Origin: Anniella stebbinsi
Lineage: Eukaryota; Chordata; Lepidosauria; Squamata; Anniellidae
NCBI GenBank assembly: GCA_029215795.1
Contig: JARDYH010000007.1
Coordinates: forward strand, 81,603,763-81,667,762
DNA length: 64,000 bases
Direction of reading: 5' to 3'
The notes below the pieces were generated by a model. The model was given only the letters and a program-made list of their open reading frames with translations. It was not told the DNA's origin and searched no databases. Shown in pieces: positions 31,290 through 41,705 of the stretch (position 1 is the first letter of the stretch; each line of letters opens with the position of its first letter). Position numbers and translations under genes: made by a program.

Positions 31290-31770
31290 CATGCTCAGTA
31301 GCTACAGAATGCTACTGAGAGGAGGACAGAATATTACTGTTAAAGGGGGGGGGGCAGAAAATCATGGGAGGGGTGTAATGGAGTATCCTGGAAGAGGGAG
31401 TGGTTAGTTGGGTGGAGCCCTGAACAGGAACACTCTACACTGCAATATTGACCCAGTTTGCATCGATCAACAAAGCAGGATGTTTAAAAAACAAAACATA
31501 AAAACCTTGGGTTGTTGCAACTGCAGCAGCCTGCTGGTACACGCTGTCGGATCACTTTGCAGCTTAACAACCCAGGGATGCTGCATCTTTGGATCTTTTA
31601 GCATGATGGGCAATCCAGAAATTATGGCTTTTTCTGAGAGAAACAAGCCAGAGTTGGAAGGCACAGCTTAACTACTTATAACAAGGCTACTTACAATATT
31701 TGGGCTGTGGTCCATGAAAGCTTATACCATCAACAGTGCATTAGACTTTAAGGTGCCACAAGACTCTTTG
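31290..31770 (+). repeat. Dispersed repeat D2, copy 1
   Basis: 'ATCCTGGAAGAGGGAGTGG', CACTCTACACTGCAATAT and GCAGCAGCCTGCTGGTACA are shared with 38690-39130. The right end 'CTTTAAGGTGCCACAAGACT' is a widespread reptile repeat phrase. Class unknown. Confidence 0.6.
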
Positions 31771-31779
31771 TTAGAGTTG

Positions 31780-33645
31780 CTACATTGTCCTGTCTCTCTG
31801 AAGATCCCTGGGAGCGCAGTTAATTCTAATGTGCAGCCGGACACATTTTGTGCAGTTGGGAAAGAACTTGTGCAATTTGAAACTACGTTTTTGTGCAGCT
31901 GTTAATGCAGACTTGAATAAGGAACAAGGTTGTTTCTTAAAAGGAATAGATAAGAAAATAAGACAAAGAAATAGAATATAAAGATGATTACTGTTTCCTT
32001 TCAATCTTCCTGCCTTATACCAATCATATATTCTTGGGACCAACTGCTTGACTAGTCAAAGGCATTTATTTACTCCTGTACATATCAGCAGTCTGTGTAA
32101 GTATACAACAGTGGCACATAGCAGTACAAACACAAGGAACACTACTACATAAACATACCATAATTCTTGTCTCTCTTCATTTCTCTAATCATTGTCATTT
32201 ACTCTTCCCTTTTTCATATTTTAATTTTTTCCCCCTTAGACAATTTTTGGGAGGTGCTCACGCATGGGAGATTGGGGGTGGGGTGCACTTGGCTTCTTGT
32301 GCAATTGGGGAAAAATGCTTAGAATGAACCCCAGTATGGGGGAACAGGCAGCCTCTGCAGTTTTGAAAACTGAGCATGCCCAGAGTGCTGGAGCTACTCC
32401 CTTCACCCCCAGGGGCATACTTTACCTTCATCTTTCTAGGCATTTAGCAGCTTAATGTCCCCTTCCTGTTGTGATCACATCTGCATCCTCTGCCATGTTG
32501 AAATTCTCCTAAGTGGGGCTGCTGCATCTCCTGCTGGGCACAGCCAAGGAAGGAGGAATGAAGACCCAAGCCTTGAGGCCAAGTAGCTATTCAATGGCTC
32601 ATTGTGTACAGACCCTCTGGCCTCGGGTTCAACAGCCCCAGGCTAAGAAAGATCAGCAGTCGAGGAAGTCTCTCAATTGTCCCTCCACAAACCTCTTTAT
32701 CAGCTCATTAAAAAGCCCATTTCACAGTGGGATTATCTCCACTGTGTGAATCATATCTTTGAATGAATAGGAAATGGTACCTGTGAGTATCTTGGGGGGC
32801 AGGGAGGAAGCAAATGACTAGTACTAGGTATTCCTTACCCCATTTGTCTGTTTGATTTGAAATGTCACCTAAACTGCTGACCTCACCCAGCAAAAATCAC
32901 ATCATGGCTTCTCACCTTACCCTGAATCACTTTCAGACCCAAACCACTTAGAGAAAAGAGAAAACCCATTACTCAAACAAAGGGCGCAGATTTGCATCAG
33001 ATTTGCATATTACAGATCCAGACTTGGAAAGAATTTCCTATCAATTCAATAGAAACTCAACTCATCTGGCCATCTCAGGTGAGGAAGAGCAAAGGTGCTT
33101 CCTGGTGAGGCTTTCATGATGCAATCACCTTGCCTTGTTCATGGAATTCTGTGTGGTCTTCTACTTATCACCCCTCCTAGTGCTTTCCTCTGCAGAAAAT
33201 CTGTGGACAAGGAAAAGATGGAATAGCTGCATAATGGCTTTGAATTAATAGCATTGGAGGCCCTCTGTACCATGAGACCTGGTGACCTATGCACCTGCTA
33301 AGTCTGCTGTTGAGGTGCTAATTGTACATCGGCAATGTCAAGGCCCCTGCTGCTTTCCCTTTTTAGGGTTCCTTATCTTTAAACTTGACTTTTTTAATCC
33401 TGCTCTTAAGCCCCCTCCCCCCAAAGAAGCTCACAGAGCAGCTTATAGATCAAAATAACACAAAAATTGGAATCTTGGTGTTATTTGATTGGTCTTACAT
33501 AAGACTTCAGGTGTGATCATGTTTTCAAAAGCCCCCACCCACCCCAGTAAGAAAACATAAAACATGAATACTCTCTGCAAGTAGAAAACTAGCACAGCGG
33601 AGGCTATAAACTTTCTCCCAGGTGGGCAAGATTGTTACATACAGG
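31780..33645. other. No gene; old repeat scraps
   Basis: An inverted octamer pair (GATTTGCATCAGATTTGCAT, 32989-33008) looks like a scrap of the octamer-pair hAT family. An antisense LINE-like tail (about 33400-33450) is possible. Otherwise nothing. Confidence 0.45.
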
Positions 33646-33649
33646 GATT

Positions 33650-33667
33650 GTCTTCTTCTTCTTCTTC

Positions 33668-33700
<33 letters not shown>

Positions 33701-34340
33701 TCTTTCTTGCTCGTGGCAGTTTTTTTCTAAACAGACATGACGGGCTTAGCCAAGTCATGCTGTCTTTTCCAGATTCAGCAATTTCCTGACAATTGAGCAT
33801 GTTTTAATTATTACTGCTTTCTGGATGTTGGTGTGGATGTATTTTGGTAGGCCCAGTTTCTGAAGGTTTTCTGTATAGTTTTTTGATGTGACTAATGGTA
33901 TAATTGTGACCTTTTCCTGTTGCCATAGTTCTTTGACTTCCATGGCCAGTGGTGTATATTTTTCTATTCTTTTTCTACAACATTTTTGTCATTAGGTATT
34001 GCTATGTCAATGAGGTACGTGTGTTTTTCTTTTTTATCTATGACCACTATGTCTCGTTGGTTGCAAGGTCTTGTCTTATCCATATGAATTGTTCTGTCCC
34101 AGTATATTTTATGATCTGCATTTTCCGAGATTGTTTCAGGTGAGTATGTATAGTATGGTGCAGGTTGTTTGATGAGGTTGAATTTGATGGCCAGTTGTAG
34201 GTGAATCAATTTTGCAGCTGTTTTGTCTGTCCGTATAGTCCATTCCTGCCAGAATTTTGCAATAATGATGATGATGATGATGGTGAGATGCATGACACAC
34301 ACACACCACCTGCAATCTGAAGTGGTGCAACCCATTCTAC
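33650..34340 (-). pseudogene. R4/Dong-like LINE 3' remnant (endonuclease region)
   Basis: Minus-strand translation contains 'RDIVVIDKKEKHTYLIDIAIP', then 'YTPLAMEVKELW' and 'KVTIIPLVTS', and ends 'NIQKAVIIKTCSIVRKLL'. This is the pattern of the restriction-like endonuclease region (PD..D motif, here RD..D) in R4/Dong-type LINEs. The frame is broken around 33945-33965. The 3' end abuts TTC/ATC triplet repeats at 33653-33702, in line with the microsatellite preference known for Dong. The clade is inference. Confidence 0.5.
33653..33702. repeat. (TTC)n(ATC)n microsatellite
   Basis: A compound triplet array at the 3' end of the antisense LINE remnant. Confidence 0.9.
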
Positions 34341-34344
34341 CACT

Positions 34345-34840
34345 TTAGTTTTACTGCACTGTTCTGCTTAATGTGCAGAATGGACCGGGGTCCAACATGG
34401 AATATTTGCTGCACCAAAGCACTGCTTCCCAGTGACTCCAGCCCAATGGCTTGCATCTGGCAGAAGGCTTATGCAGCAGAGTGCCTCCAACAAAGCCGCA
34501 GCTGCATCGTCTCAGCTCTAGATTAAACTCTGACGATACTTCTGCAAATTTTTTTTTTGTTTCCATCTTCCTCTTCCTCTGCTGTAGAGCATCGCCAGGT
34601 GCAAGGCAGTTAAGGGTAGCGACGGGGATGCAGGTTGTGGCTGTTAAAAGGCACATACTGCTGAATCCATTCACAGGGCCGCAACTACTGGAGCAGCGGC
34701 CGCGGTGGCAACCGCTGCGAGGCAATCGTGTCTCTAGCAATGAGTCACGATTATTCTGTGCCAAAGCTCTGAGCCGTGGATCATGCCCCATGCTCCTGGC
34801 CCTGCGGCCCATCGCTTTGCATTGTGAATGGTGCCTGCTG
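34345..34840. other. No recognisable feature
   Basis: Moderately GC-rich, with 130-170-codon frames open on both strands at once, which argues against real coding. Confidence 0.45.
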
Positions 34841-35862
34841 CTAAGAACGTAAGAGTCATGCTGGATCAGACCAAGGTACATCTAGTGCAGAATTCTGCTC
34901 ACACGGTGGCCAACCAGCTGCCCACCGGAAACCTACAAGCAGGACATGAGTGCAATAGCACCCTCCTGCCCACATTCTCCAGCAACTGTTGTATATGCTG
35001 CCTCTGATACTGGAGGTAGCATAAAGTCATCAGGACTAGTAGCCATTGACAGCCTTCTCCTCCAGGAATTTGTCCAATCCTCTTTTAAAGCCATCCAAAG
35101 TGGTGGTCATCACTACATCTTGTAGTAGTGAATTCCGTGGTTTAACTATGCACTGTCCTTCCTTTTATCTGTCCTGAATCTCCTACCAAACAGCTTCCTG
35201 GGATGACCCTGGGTTCTAGTATTATGAGAGAAGGAGAAAAACGTCTCTCTGTCCACATTCTCTACACCACACAACATTTTGTACACCTCTATTATACCTC
35301 CCCTTACTTGTCGTTTTTCCAAGCTAAACAATCCCAGCTGGTCTAACCTTCCCTCATAGGGGAGACGCTCCAGCCCCTTGATTGTTTTAGTTGTCCTTTT
35401 CTGCACTTTTCCCAGCTCTACAATATTCTTTTTAGGTGACCAGAGTTGTGCATAGTATTCTAAGTGTGGTTACATCATAGATTTGTATAAGAGCAGTATG
35501 ATATTGGCAGTTTTATTCTCAATTCCTTTCCTAATTATACCTGACATGGAGTTTGCTTTCTTCACTGCAGCCACACACTGGCTCAATTCGGACGACACAA
35601 TAAACAACTGGTGTGGGGGAAACGATCGTCAGTTGTATTGATTATCGTGCGGTCCGAATGCTGCCATAGTCAACTCAGCACTGATCCTAATCCACCCCAC
35701 AGTTGATTATTTATTACTAGGGGTGTGCACGGACCCCCCGGATCGGATCGGGACCCGGATCGGGACCTCCAATTTTGTCCCGGACCGGTTCGGACAAAAT
35801 CGGAGGCCCCCCGGACCGGATCGAGTCCGATCCCGACCCAAAAATCGTACATTTTTGGATCG

Positions 35863-35926
35863 GCCGCCATTTTTTTCCCCATAGACTTGCATTGCAATGC
35901 AAGTCTATGAGGAAAAAATGGCGGCG
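35863..35926. repeat. Hairpin with YY1-like ends
   Basis: GCCGCCATTTTTT on the left pairs with AAAAAATGGCGGC on the right around a perfect ACTTGCATTGCAATGCAAGT centre. AAAATGGCGGC resembles the YY1 site. The same hairpin is at 60354-60418. Confidence 0.8.
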
Positions 35927-36119
35927 GGTGGGTAAGGGGGGGCCTAACTCCCTCCCCCCCCCGGGGCCATCCGCTGTGGACGGCCCCAGCAGGTAAACCC
36001 CCTCCCCCGCGCTCCCTACCCCCCCTGGGGCCGCCCGCTTCCATCCGCTGGCGCCCGCGGGCGCCAGCGGATAGAAGCGGACGGCTCCGGGGGGGGGGGT
36101 AAGCCCCCTTCCCCGCCAC

Positions 36120-37060
36120 TGCTTACCTTCTCGGCCCGTCCGCTCCCGTCCGGCGCCGGCGGCTACTACCAGCGGGCTCCGCGGCCTACTCTCGAGTAGC
36201 GCGCCGGGTGATAACATCACCCGGCGCGCCACCCTGGAGCAGGCCGCGGAGCCTGCTGGGAGTAGTAGGCGCCGGCGCCGGACGGGAGCCGCCGGGCCGG
36301 GCAGGTAAGGGCCCCCCTCCCCCCTCCCCCCTCCGCGCGCCCCCTCCTCCCCTCCACGCACCCCCTCCTTACCTTCCCTGCCCGGCGGCTCCCGGCCGGC
36401 GCCGGCGCCGGCGCCTACTACTTCCAGCAGGCTCCGCGGCCTGCTCTAGAGTAGCGCGCCAGGTGATGACATCACCCGGCGCGCCACCCTAGAGCAGGCC
36501 GCGGAGCCTGCTGGGAGTAGTAGGCGCCGGCGCCGGACGGGAGCCGCCGGGCCGGGCAGGTAAGGGCCCCCCTCCCCCCTCCCCCCTCCGCGCGCCCCCT
36601 CCTCCCCTCCACGCACCCCCTCCTTACCTTCCCTGCCCGGCGGCTCCCGGCCGGCGCCGGCGCCGCGCCTACTACTTCCAGCAGGCTCCGCGGCCTGCTC
36701 TAGAGTAGCGCGCCGGGTGATGACATCACCCGGCGCGCCACCCTAGAGCAGGCCGCGGAGCCTGCTGGGAGTAGTAGGCGCCGGCGCCGGACGGGAGCCG
36801 CCGGGCTGGGAAGGTAAGGGCCCCCCTCCCCCCTCCGCGCGCCCCCTCCTCCCCTCCACGCACCCCCTCCTTACCTTCCCGGCCCGGCGGCTCCCGGCCG
36901 GCGCCGGCGCCTACTACTACCAGCAGGCTCCGCGGCCTGCTCTAGAGTAGCGCGCCGGGTGATGACATCACCCGGCGCGCCACCCTAGAGCAGGCCGCGG
37001 AGCCTGCTAGTAGTAGTAGGCGCCGGCGCCGGACGGGAGCCACCGGGCCGAGAAGGTAAG
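36120..37060. repeat. Tandem CpG-rich palindromic units, four copies
   Basis: Core spacing is 255, 254 and 242 bp. Each unit is a palindrome centred on GGTGATGACATCACC (GGTGATAACATCACC in the first), flanked by GGCGCGCCACCCT and GAGCAGGCCGCGGAGCC arms. GGTAAG lies at the outer edge on the plus strand and CTTACC (GGTAAG on the minus strand) at the other. Confidence 0.85.
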
Positions 37061-37468
37061 CGCCCCCCTCCTCCCCCCCCCGCTGTCCACTTTCATCGGC
37101 GGGCGCCCGCTGGCGCCCGCCAATGGAAGCGGCGGTGGGCGCCAGTGGGCGCCCGCCGATCCGCCGATCCGCCGAACCGGTTCGGAGCTTTTTCGGACCG
37201 GTTCGGATTGGATCGGCCGATCCAGCTGCGGGATCGGAAATCGGATAATTTATCCGATTTCCCACTGGACCGGACTCGGATCGTGGATCGGGTCCGATCC
37301 AGTGCACATCCCTATTTATTACCATGTTGTGTGGGGAGTACCCCCTAGTTGAACAACTGTAAAGTTGATTATTACCCCACCATTGACTATCGTGTCGTCC
37401 GAATTGAGCCACTGAGTTGGCATTTTCATTGAGCTGTCCACCACAACCCCGAGATCTCTTTCTTGAGC

Positions 37469-37594
37469 AGGATCTACACTACTGCTTTAAAATGGTTTAT
37501 AACAGTAGTGACAACTGTTGGGTCCTAGGACATACTCCATATACAGTTTTCAAACCGTTTTCAAAGTGTCGTATCCTGCTAGGTGTAGATCTGG
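37469..37594. mobile_element. Short MITE (GATCTACAC ends) in the LINE
   Basis: GATCTACACTACTGCTTTAA and GGTGTAGATC are the ends, with internal ACTCCATATACAGTTTTC as at 11441-11577. It interrupts the antisense LINE. No certain TSD. Confidence 0.6.
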
Positions 37595-38084
37595 CCTTGG
37601 TCAGTCACTGCTAGCCCAGATCTCATTGGCTTGCACTCGAAGTTGGGATTTTTTGCCCCAGCGTATCACTTTACAGTTGCTTATGTTGAACCACATTTGC
37701 CATTTGGATACCCATTCTCCCAGTTTGGAGAAATCCTTTTGGTGCTCCTCACAACCCCTTTTCATTTTCAACCACCCTAAATAATTGGGTGTCATCAGCA
37801 AACTTGGCCACTTCACTGCTCACTTCGAATTCCAGATCATTCGTGAACACACCGTCTGGGTGCATCTGAGCTCTGTTTCATGTTTCTGGTGGTAATGCTC
37901 CTCTTTGCATGCTGCAGGAAGGTGGACAGACATGTAGCCCCCACCCCCACACCCCATCATGTGGATGAGTTGAGCACTCCATCCTGATCCCCGACAGTAT
38001 GGAGGTCAACTCTGTCAATGGGTTGGATCCAGATTCAGTCATACTGACTAAAGCCCCATGATTTCAATCAGTAACGCCAGCCCA

Positions 38085-38215
38085 ACCTACCTCACAGGGT
38101 TGTTGTTGTTGTGAGGATACAATGGAGAGGAGGAGGACTATGTACGCCACCTTGGGTTCCTTAAGGAGGAAAAAAGGCAGGATATAAATGTAAGAAATAA
38201 AAGGAAATAATAAAA
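38085..38215 (+). mobile_element. SINE 3' part
   Basis: CAACCTACCTCACAGGGTTG and 'AAGGCAGGATATAAATGT' are the body and tail of the 17005-type SINE; the head is missing. Confidence 0.6.
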
Positions 38216-38234
38216 TAAGAAATAGTGGTGCATT

Positions 38235-38650
38235 TTGAAGTGCAAGCGTTTAACATGGCAGTTCCTGTAAGCCCAAGGAGAGGCCAAAAATGCAGGCAAC
38301 TGGGTGGATCCATATCAGCAAACCAGTTCTAGAATTTATCATCTCCACCAGGAGCAGGTCTCAGGTCAAGTTAATGGGTCTAAATCACCCATTCAAGACC
38401 CACGACCCAAGCTATCCCACGATTCCTCATGTTACCATTGAGAACAAAATATCGTGGCTGGGAAAATTCATTTCCCTTTACCTACTGTTGTGTATTGCTA
38501 AGCTCAGAGGGAATGGAATCAACGCTCTACATTGCAATATTGGCCCAGTTTGCATGGAATAACAATGCAGGGTGTGTGTGTTTTTAAAACCCTGAGTTGT
38601 TGCAATTGTTGCTGCCTGCTGGTACATGCTGTCCAATCACTTTGTAGAAG
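38235..38650 (+). repeat. Local duplication, blocks X1+Y1
   Basis: Block X1 (to about 38515) has CAAACCAGTTCTAG, AGGAGCAGGTCT and GCTCAGAGGGAATGGAAT. It runs into Y1 (CTCTACATTGCAATATTGG to CTGCTGGTACATGCTGTC). X returns at 39340-39600 and Y at 38825-38950. Confidence 0.65.
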
Positions 38651-38689
38651 AAATATAGGAATCTAAAGAGGACCCCCCACCCAATAGCC

Positions 38690-39130
38690 CAGTGAGTACT
38701 AAACAGGCTCAGTAGCCACAGAATACTGGCCAACTATTAAAGGGGGGAGACAGAAAATCATGGGAAGGGTGTAATGGAATATCCTGGAAGAGGGAGTGGC
38801 TGGCTGGGTGGAACCCTGAACAGGAACACTCTACACTGCAATATCGATCCATTTTGTATGTAACAACAATGCAGGGTGTTTTTTAAACCTTGGATTGTTG
38901 CAACTGCAGCAGCCTGCTGGTACATGTTGTCCGATCACTCTGCAGTGGGAACAGGGAAATAACACAGGGACGCTCTTTCCTTGGGGCATTTAGCATGACC
39001 TGCGTACTGGGAAGCCTGACTTGTCAGAGGACAAACAAGCCGGAGTTAGAAGGCAGGGCTTTACTACCTACAACATGGCTACCTACTAAATTTGGGCTAT
39101 AGTCTATGAAAGTTTATGCCATCATCAATT
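38690..39130 (+). repeat. Dispersed repeat D2, copy 2 (block Y2)
   Basis: It aligns with 31290-31770 over about 440 bp, with indels. The right end GAAAGTTTATGCCATCATCA runs into a Harbinger-like element. Confidence 0.65.
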
Positions 39131-39135
39131 GGTTA

Positions 39136-39321
39136 GGCCCTTTCCACACCAGGCGATTTACCTGGGATAGCCCCTGGGTGTAGAGGGAGGAAGGAAGGAA
39201 GGAAGGAAGGAAGGAAGGAAGGAAGGAAGGAAGGAAGGAAGGGCAATCCTAATACACACCATCGGAGCACAGGGAGCAGCCAGGGTCCATCCCAGGCAAA
39301 CTGCCTGATGCAGAAAGGGCC
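39136..39321. mobile_element. Harbinger-like element (GGCCCTTTCCACACC) with (GGAA)n
   Basis: Ends are GGCCCTTTCCACACCAGGC and GATGCAGAAAGGGCC; TTA is duplicated (39133-39135, 39322-39324). A GGAA microsatellite (39186-39241) has expanded inside it. Confidence 0.8.
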
Positions 39322-39339
39322 TTAGTCTTTAACTAACGA

Positions 39340-39600
39340 TGTTCATCATGGCAGTCCCCACAGCCCAAAATTGCATGCAGCGGTATTGATCCATATGATC
39401 AAACCAGTTCTAGCACTTCTCAACTTCAGTAGGAGCAGGTCTTTTGTAGAGCTAATGGGTCTCCATTACCCGTTCAAGACAAAGGCTACCCCAGAATGCT
39501 TTGCAGTAGAACAAGGAACAATATTGTTTTTCTGGGAAAACCCAATTTCCCTCAGGTACTGTGAGGATTGCAACTAAGCTCAGAGGGAATGGAATTCTGA
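39340..39600 (+). repeat. Local duplication, block X2
   Basis: Matches 38240-38515: CATGGCAGTCCCCACAGCCC, CAAACCAGTTCTAGCAC, AGCTCAGAGGGAATGGAAT. Confidence 0.65.
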
Positions 39601-39604
39601 GGGG

Positions 39605-40190
39605 GGTGGCAGATGCCATTATCCCTGCTAATAATAATTTAAAAAATGCTGGCATCCATCCCTGCAATCTCTGCCTCCACTATACCACTGGTCATCATTT
39701 CAAGTGTCATCAGTAATGGCTGGTGCCCACTGGGGCTGGTAGGGCAGAGAACAGGGCTGATGTTCAATATTTTATTGAGATTGACAGAGGAGGACAGGAG
39801 AAAACCAAATATGGCACTTGGTAGCTGCACATGTACCTGGTTTTGTGTGTGGACCTCTCTGTCACAAGGACAGGTGGAGGGGCACTGCCCCACTTGCCTC
39901 CAATAAAGAACCACTTCTGAGGTTCATTGATCCAGATCCAACCCATCAGCTAGAAGTCTTGATGGCTATATGGTATCTCTATGTTCAGAAACTCTATGCC
40001 TCCAGATTAGGCCCAGCCCTGCAATTAGGCAGAGTGAGGTGACTGCCTCAGGTGGCAGATGCTGGGGGCTGCAGTAGCAGTCTCCTAACTGTTCCACATG
40101 AATTCTCCTGCTGTTCGCCTCTCTTGGAGGACATAGAGCTGTATGTCATACAACTTGACCTAACCCCATTGAACTACCCTGGTGCCCTCA
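39605..40190. other. No recognisable feature
   Basis: No shared repeats or supported coding. Confidence 0.5.
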
Positions 40191-40193
40191 GGT

Positions 40194-40490
40194 GTTGAAG
40201 AAAGATTCAACTGCAGTCCAAGCAGTCAATGTTGAAGAAAGACTCAACTGTAGTCCAACCAGTCAGCTGTGAAGAAAGATTCAACTGTATTCCAACCAGT
40301 CAGCATTGAAGAAAGATTCAGCTGTAGTCCAACCAGTCAGTGTTGAAGAAAGATTCAGCTGTAGTCCAACCAGTCGGCGTTGAAGAAAGATTCAACTGTA
40401 GTCCAACCAGTCAGCGTTGAAGAAAGATTCAACTGTAGTCCAACCAGTCAGTGTTGAAGAAAGATTCAGCTGTAGTCCATCCTGTCTGGA
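40194..40490. repeat. 37-bp minisatellite, about 8 copies
   Basis: The word GTTGAAGAAAGATTCAACTG recurs every 37 bp with minor changes. Each unit includes TAGTCCAACCAGTCAG. The last unit runs into the end of a hAT-like palindromic MITE (GTCTGGAGGGCACCAGG, to about 40512), whose GTAGTCCA segment may have seeded the array. Confidence 0.9.
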
Positions 40491-40904
40491 GGGCACCAGG
40501 TTGGGGAAGGCTGAAACACGGCTCTTGGGAATTGGACCTACCTTCCAAGAGGGAGAGGGAGAACAACAATACATATATGCATGCTGGCACAGATTACCTC
40601 CACCTGCCACCTGTTTTTGGGTGGATGGAAAACCTTGTTTCAGGAAGGAAATGGTGTCACAGAGGTTACCATCATCTTTGCCTTGGGGCAGTTCATAAGA
40701 AGCTGCACCAGAGGCCTGATGATGGCAGTGGAAAGGCTGATGAAACCCAAGAGGGGATGGGGTTTGAGCACCTTGAAAGGTGGTTTGGAAGAGGGCAAAT
40801 GTTTGGGGCAAGTGTCAATGCTGACAACAGGGGTGGGGGTTCCTGTAGTTCTGATTTGGTCCATTCATGCATGATGGGACATGAAGGAAGCAGCCCCCTT
40901 TCTA

Positions 40905-40907
40905 TTA

Positions 40908-40947
<40 letters not shown>

Positions 40948-40949
40948 TG
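40905..40949. repeat. (ATT)n microsatellite
   Basis: About 14 ATT units at the 3' end of an antisense LINE tail. Confidence 0.95.
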
Positions 40950-41110
40950 CATTTGCATTTGCATACCGCCCCATAGCCAAAGCTCTCTGGGCGGTTTACA
41001 TAAACACTTAAAAACAATATACAAAAATTAAAACTGCAAAAAACATACAATATACACATACATTTAAAACCACAATGATATACATTTCTTTTAAACGAAC
41101 AAATAATTTG
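40950..41110 (-). mobile_element. L2-like LINE 3' tail, antisense
   Basis: ATACCGCCCCATAGCCAAAG then an A-rich 'ACAATATACAAAAATTAAAA' stretch: the inverse of the tail at 27780. Confidence 0.6.
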
Positions 41111-41379
41111 AACCTCCATATGCAGAAGCAGTGTACCTTTGAACACTAGTTGCTTGAGGACAATTAGGGAATCTGTTTCCCAAGGTCCACTTATTTTTTC
41201 CAGAGTGTTCATTCGTTTTCTTCTTAGCTTAAGTGTCATCCAGGCAGTAATTTCCGAAAGGGGTTGCATCTAGGGAGAGAAAGGTTAATTCTCCCTTCCC
41301 CACATGCTGCAACACCCTCCCATCCCTCCTTGCATAGCAATTAAGCCAAGGGGGGATCTTTGGGGGATGGCCTGCGAAA

Positions 41380-41475
41380 CTGAAACAAATTATAGCCATT
41401 ATTTCTGTATTTGCATATATAGGCATACATCAACATATGCAAATTTTATGCAGATTTGTGTCCTATCGGCTTGGT
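41380..41475 (+). mobile_element. Octamer-pair hAT fragment
   Basis: TTATAGCCATTATTTCTGTA and CATATGCAAATTTTATGCAG match the right part of 11705-12036 and 50113-50412. Confidence 0.6.
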
Positions 41476-41504
41476 CCCCGAGTCTTTTAAGTGCCTAACA
41501 ATAT

Positions 41505-41580
41505 CCCCTGCTGACTAGGCTACTGGTTGGTAACAGAATCGTGGAGCAGATGGTCTTATCCGGCAGAACTCTTCTTATGC
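41505..41580 (+). mobile_element. LINE 3' end scrap
   Basis: Decayed copy ending GCAGAACTCTTCTTATG, as at 46240. Confidence 0.45.
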
Positions 41581-41587
41581 CATTCAC

Positions 41588-41705
41588 ATGATAGATCGGA
41601 TCCTGATTTAGTCATCCTTACAGTCAATTCATTGAAATCAATGGGACTTCAGTTAGTCATTGATGTCAGTGGGTCTTCTCTATGACTAAATCGGGATCTA
41701 ACCCC
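41588..41705. mobile_element. Foldback MITE (GGATCCTGATTTAGTCAT)
   Basis: GATCCTGATTTAGTCAT at the left pairs with ATGACTAAATCGGGATC at the right. A related copy is at 46305-46425 and a half copy at 38025-38065. Confidence 0.6.

Larger units (their letters stand above)
35718..37314. mobile_element. GC-rich hAT-like element with palindromic unit array, copy 1
   Basis: It begins TAGGGGTGTGCACGGACC and ends GTGCACATCCCTA. The 8-bp TSD TTTATTAC is perfect (35710-35717 and 37315-37322). In 1597 bp it holds outer GGATCGGATCG-rich flanks, a 64-bp hairpin with ATGGCGGC at both sides (35863-35926), a 30-bp perfect GC palindrome (36043-36072) and four tandem CpG-rich units (cores at 36208, 36463, 36717 and 36959). 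Open frames occur in all six phases and are artefacts of composition. No transposase. Confidence 0.85.
35580..37410. mobile_element. Harbinger-like element, GGCTCAATTCGGACGACAC ends, in the LINE
   Basis: The left end GGCTCAATTCGGACGACACA and right end TGTCGTCCGAATTGAGCC are inverted. ACT is duplicated (35577-35579, 37411-37413) and the LINE reads on across it. An internal CGGTCCGAATGCTGCC at about 35651 is an extra end-like copy, hinting at a second small element. Most of its length is the GC-rich insertion. Confidence 0.75.
34843..37855 (-). pseudogene. CR1-like LINE ORF2 and 3' end, split by nested DNA transposons
   Basis: On the minus strand, 37600-37855 encodes RT text with the catalytic 'KFADDTQLF' motif followed by 'KDFSKLGEWVSKWQMWFN'. 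35146-35406 encodes the C-terminal 'GLFSLEKRQVRGGIIEVYKML', and 34843 ends in the LINE 3' tail. The two parts are separated by 35580-37410 and by a small MITE at 37469-37594. Frameshifts and stops make it dead. No endonuclease domain is left. Confidence 0.8.

Noticed and set aside
35670..36492. Long open frames (150-214 codons) on both strands in the GC-rich element
   Set aside because: They are open in several phases at once, Arg/Gly/Pro/Ala-rich, and end at element boundaries; high GC and palindromy explain them.
40194..40490. CRISPR-like direct repeats
   Set aside because: The 37-bp units are contiguous, without spacers, in a vertebrate genome; it is a minisatellite.
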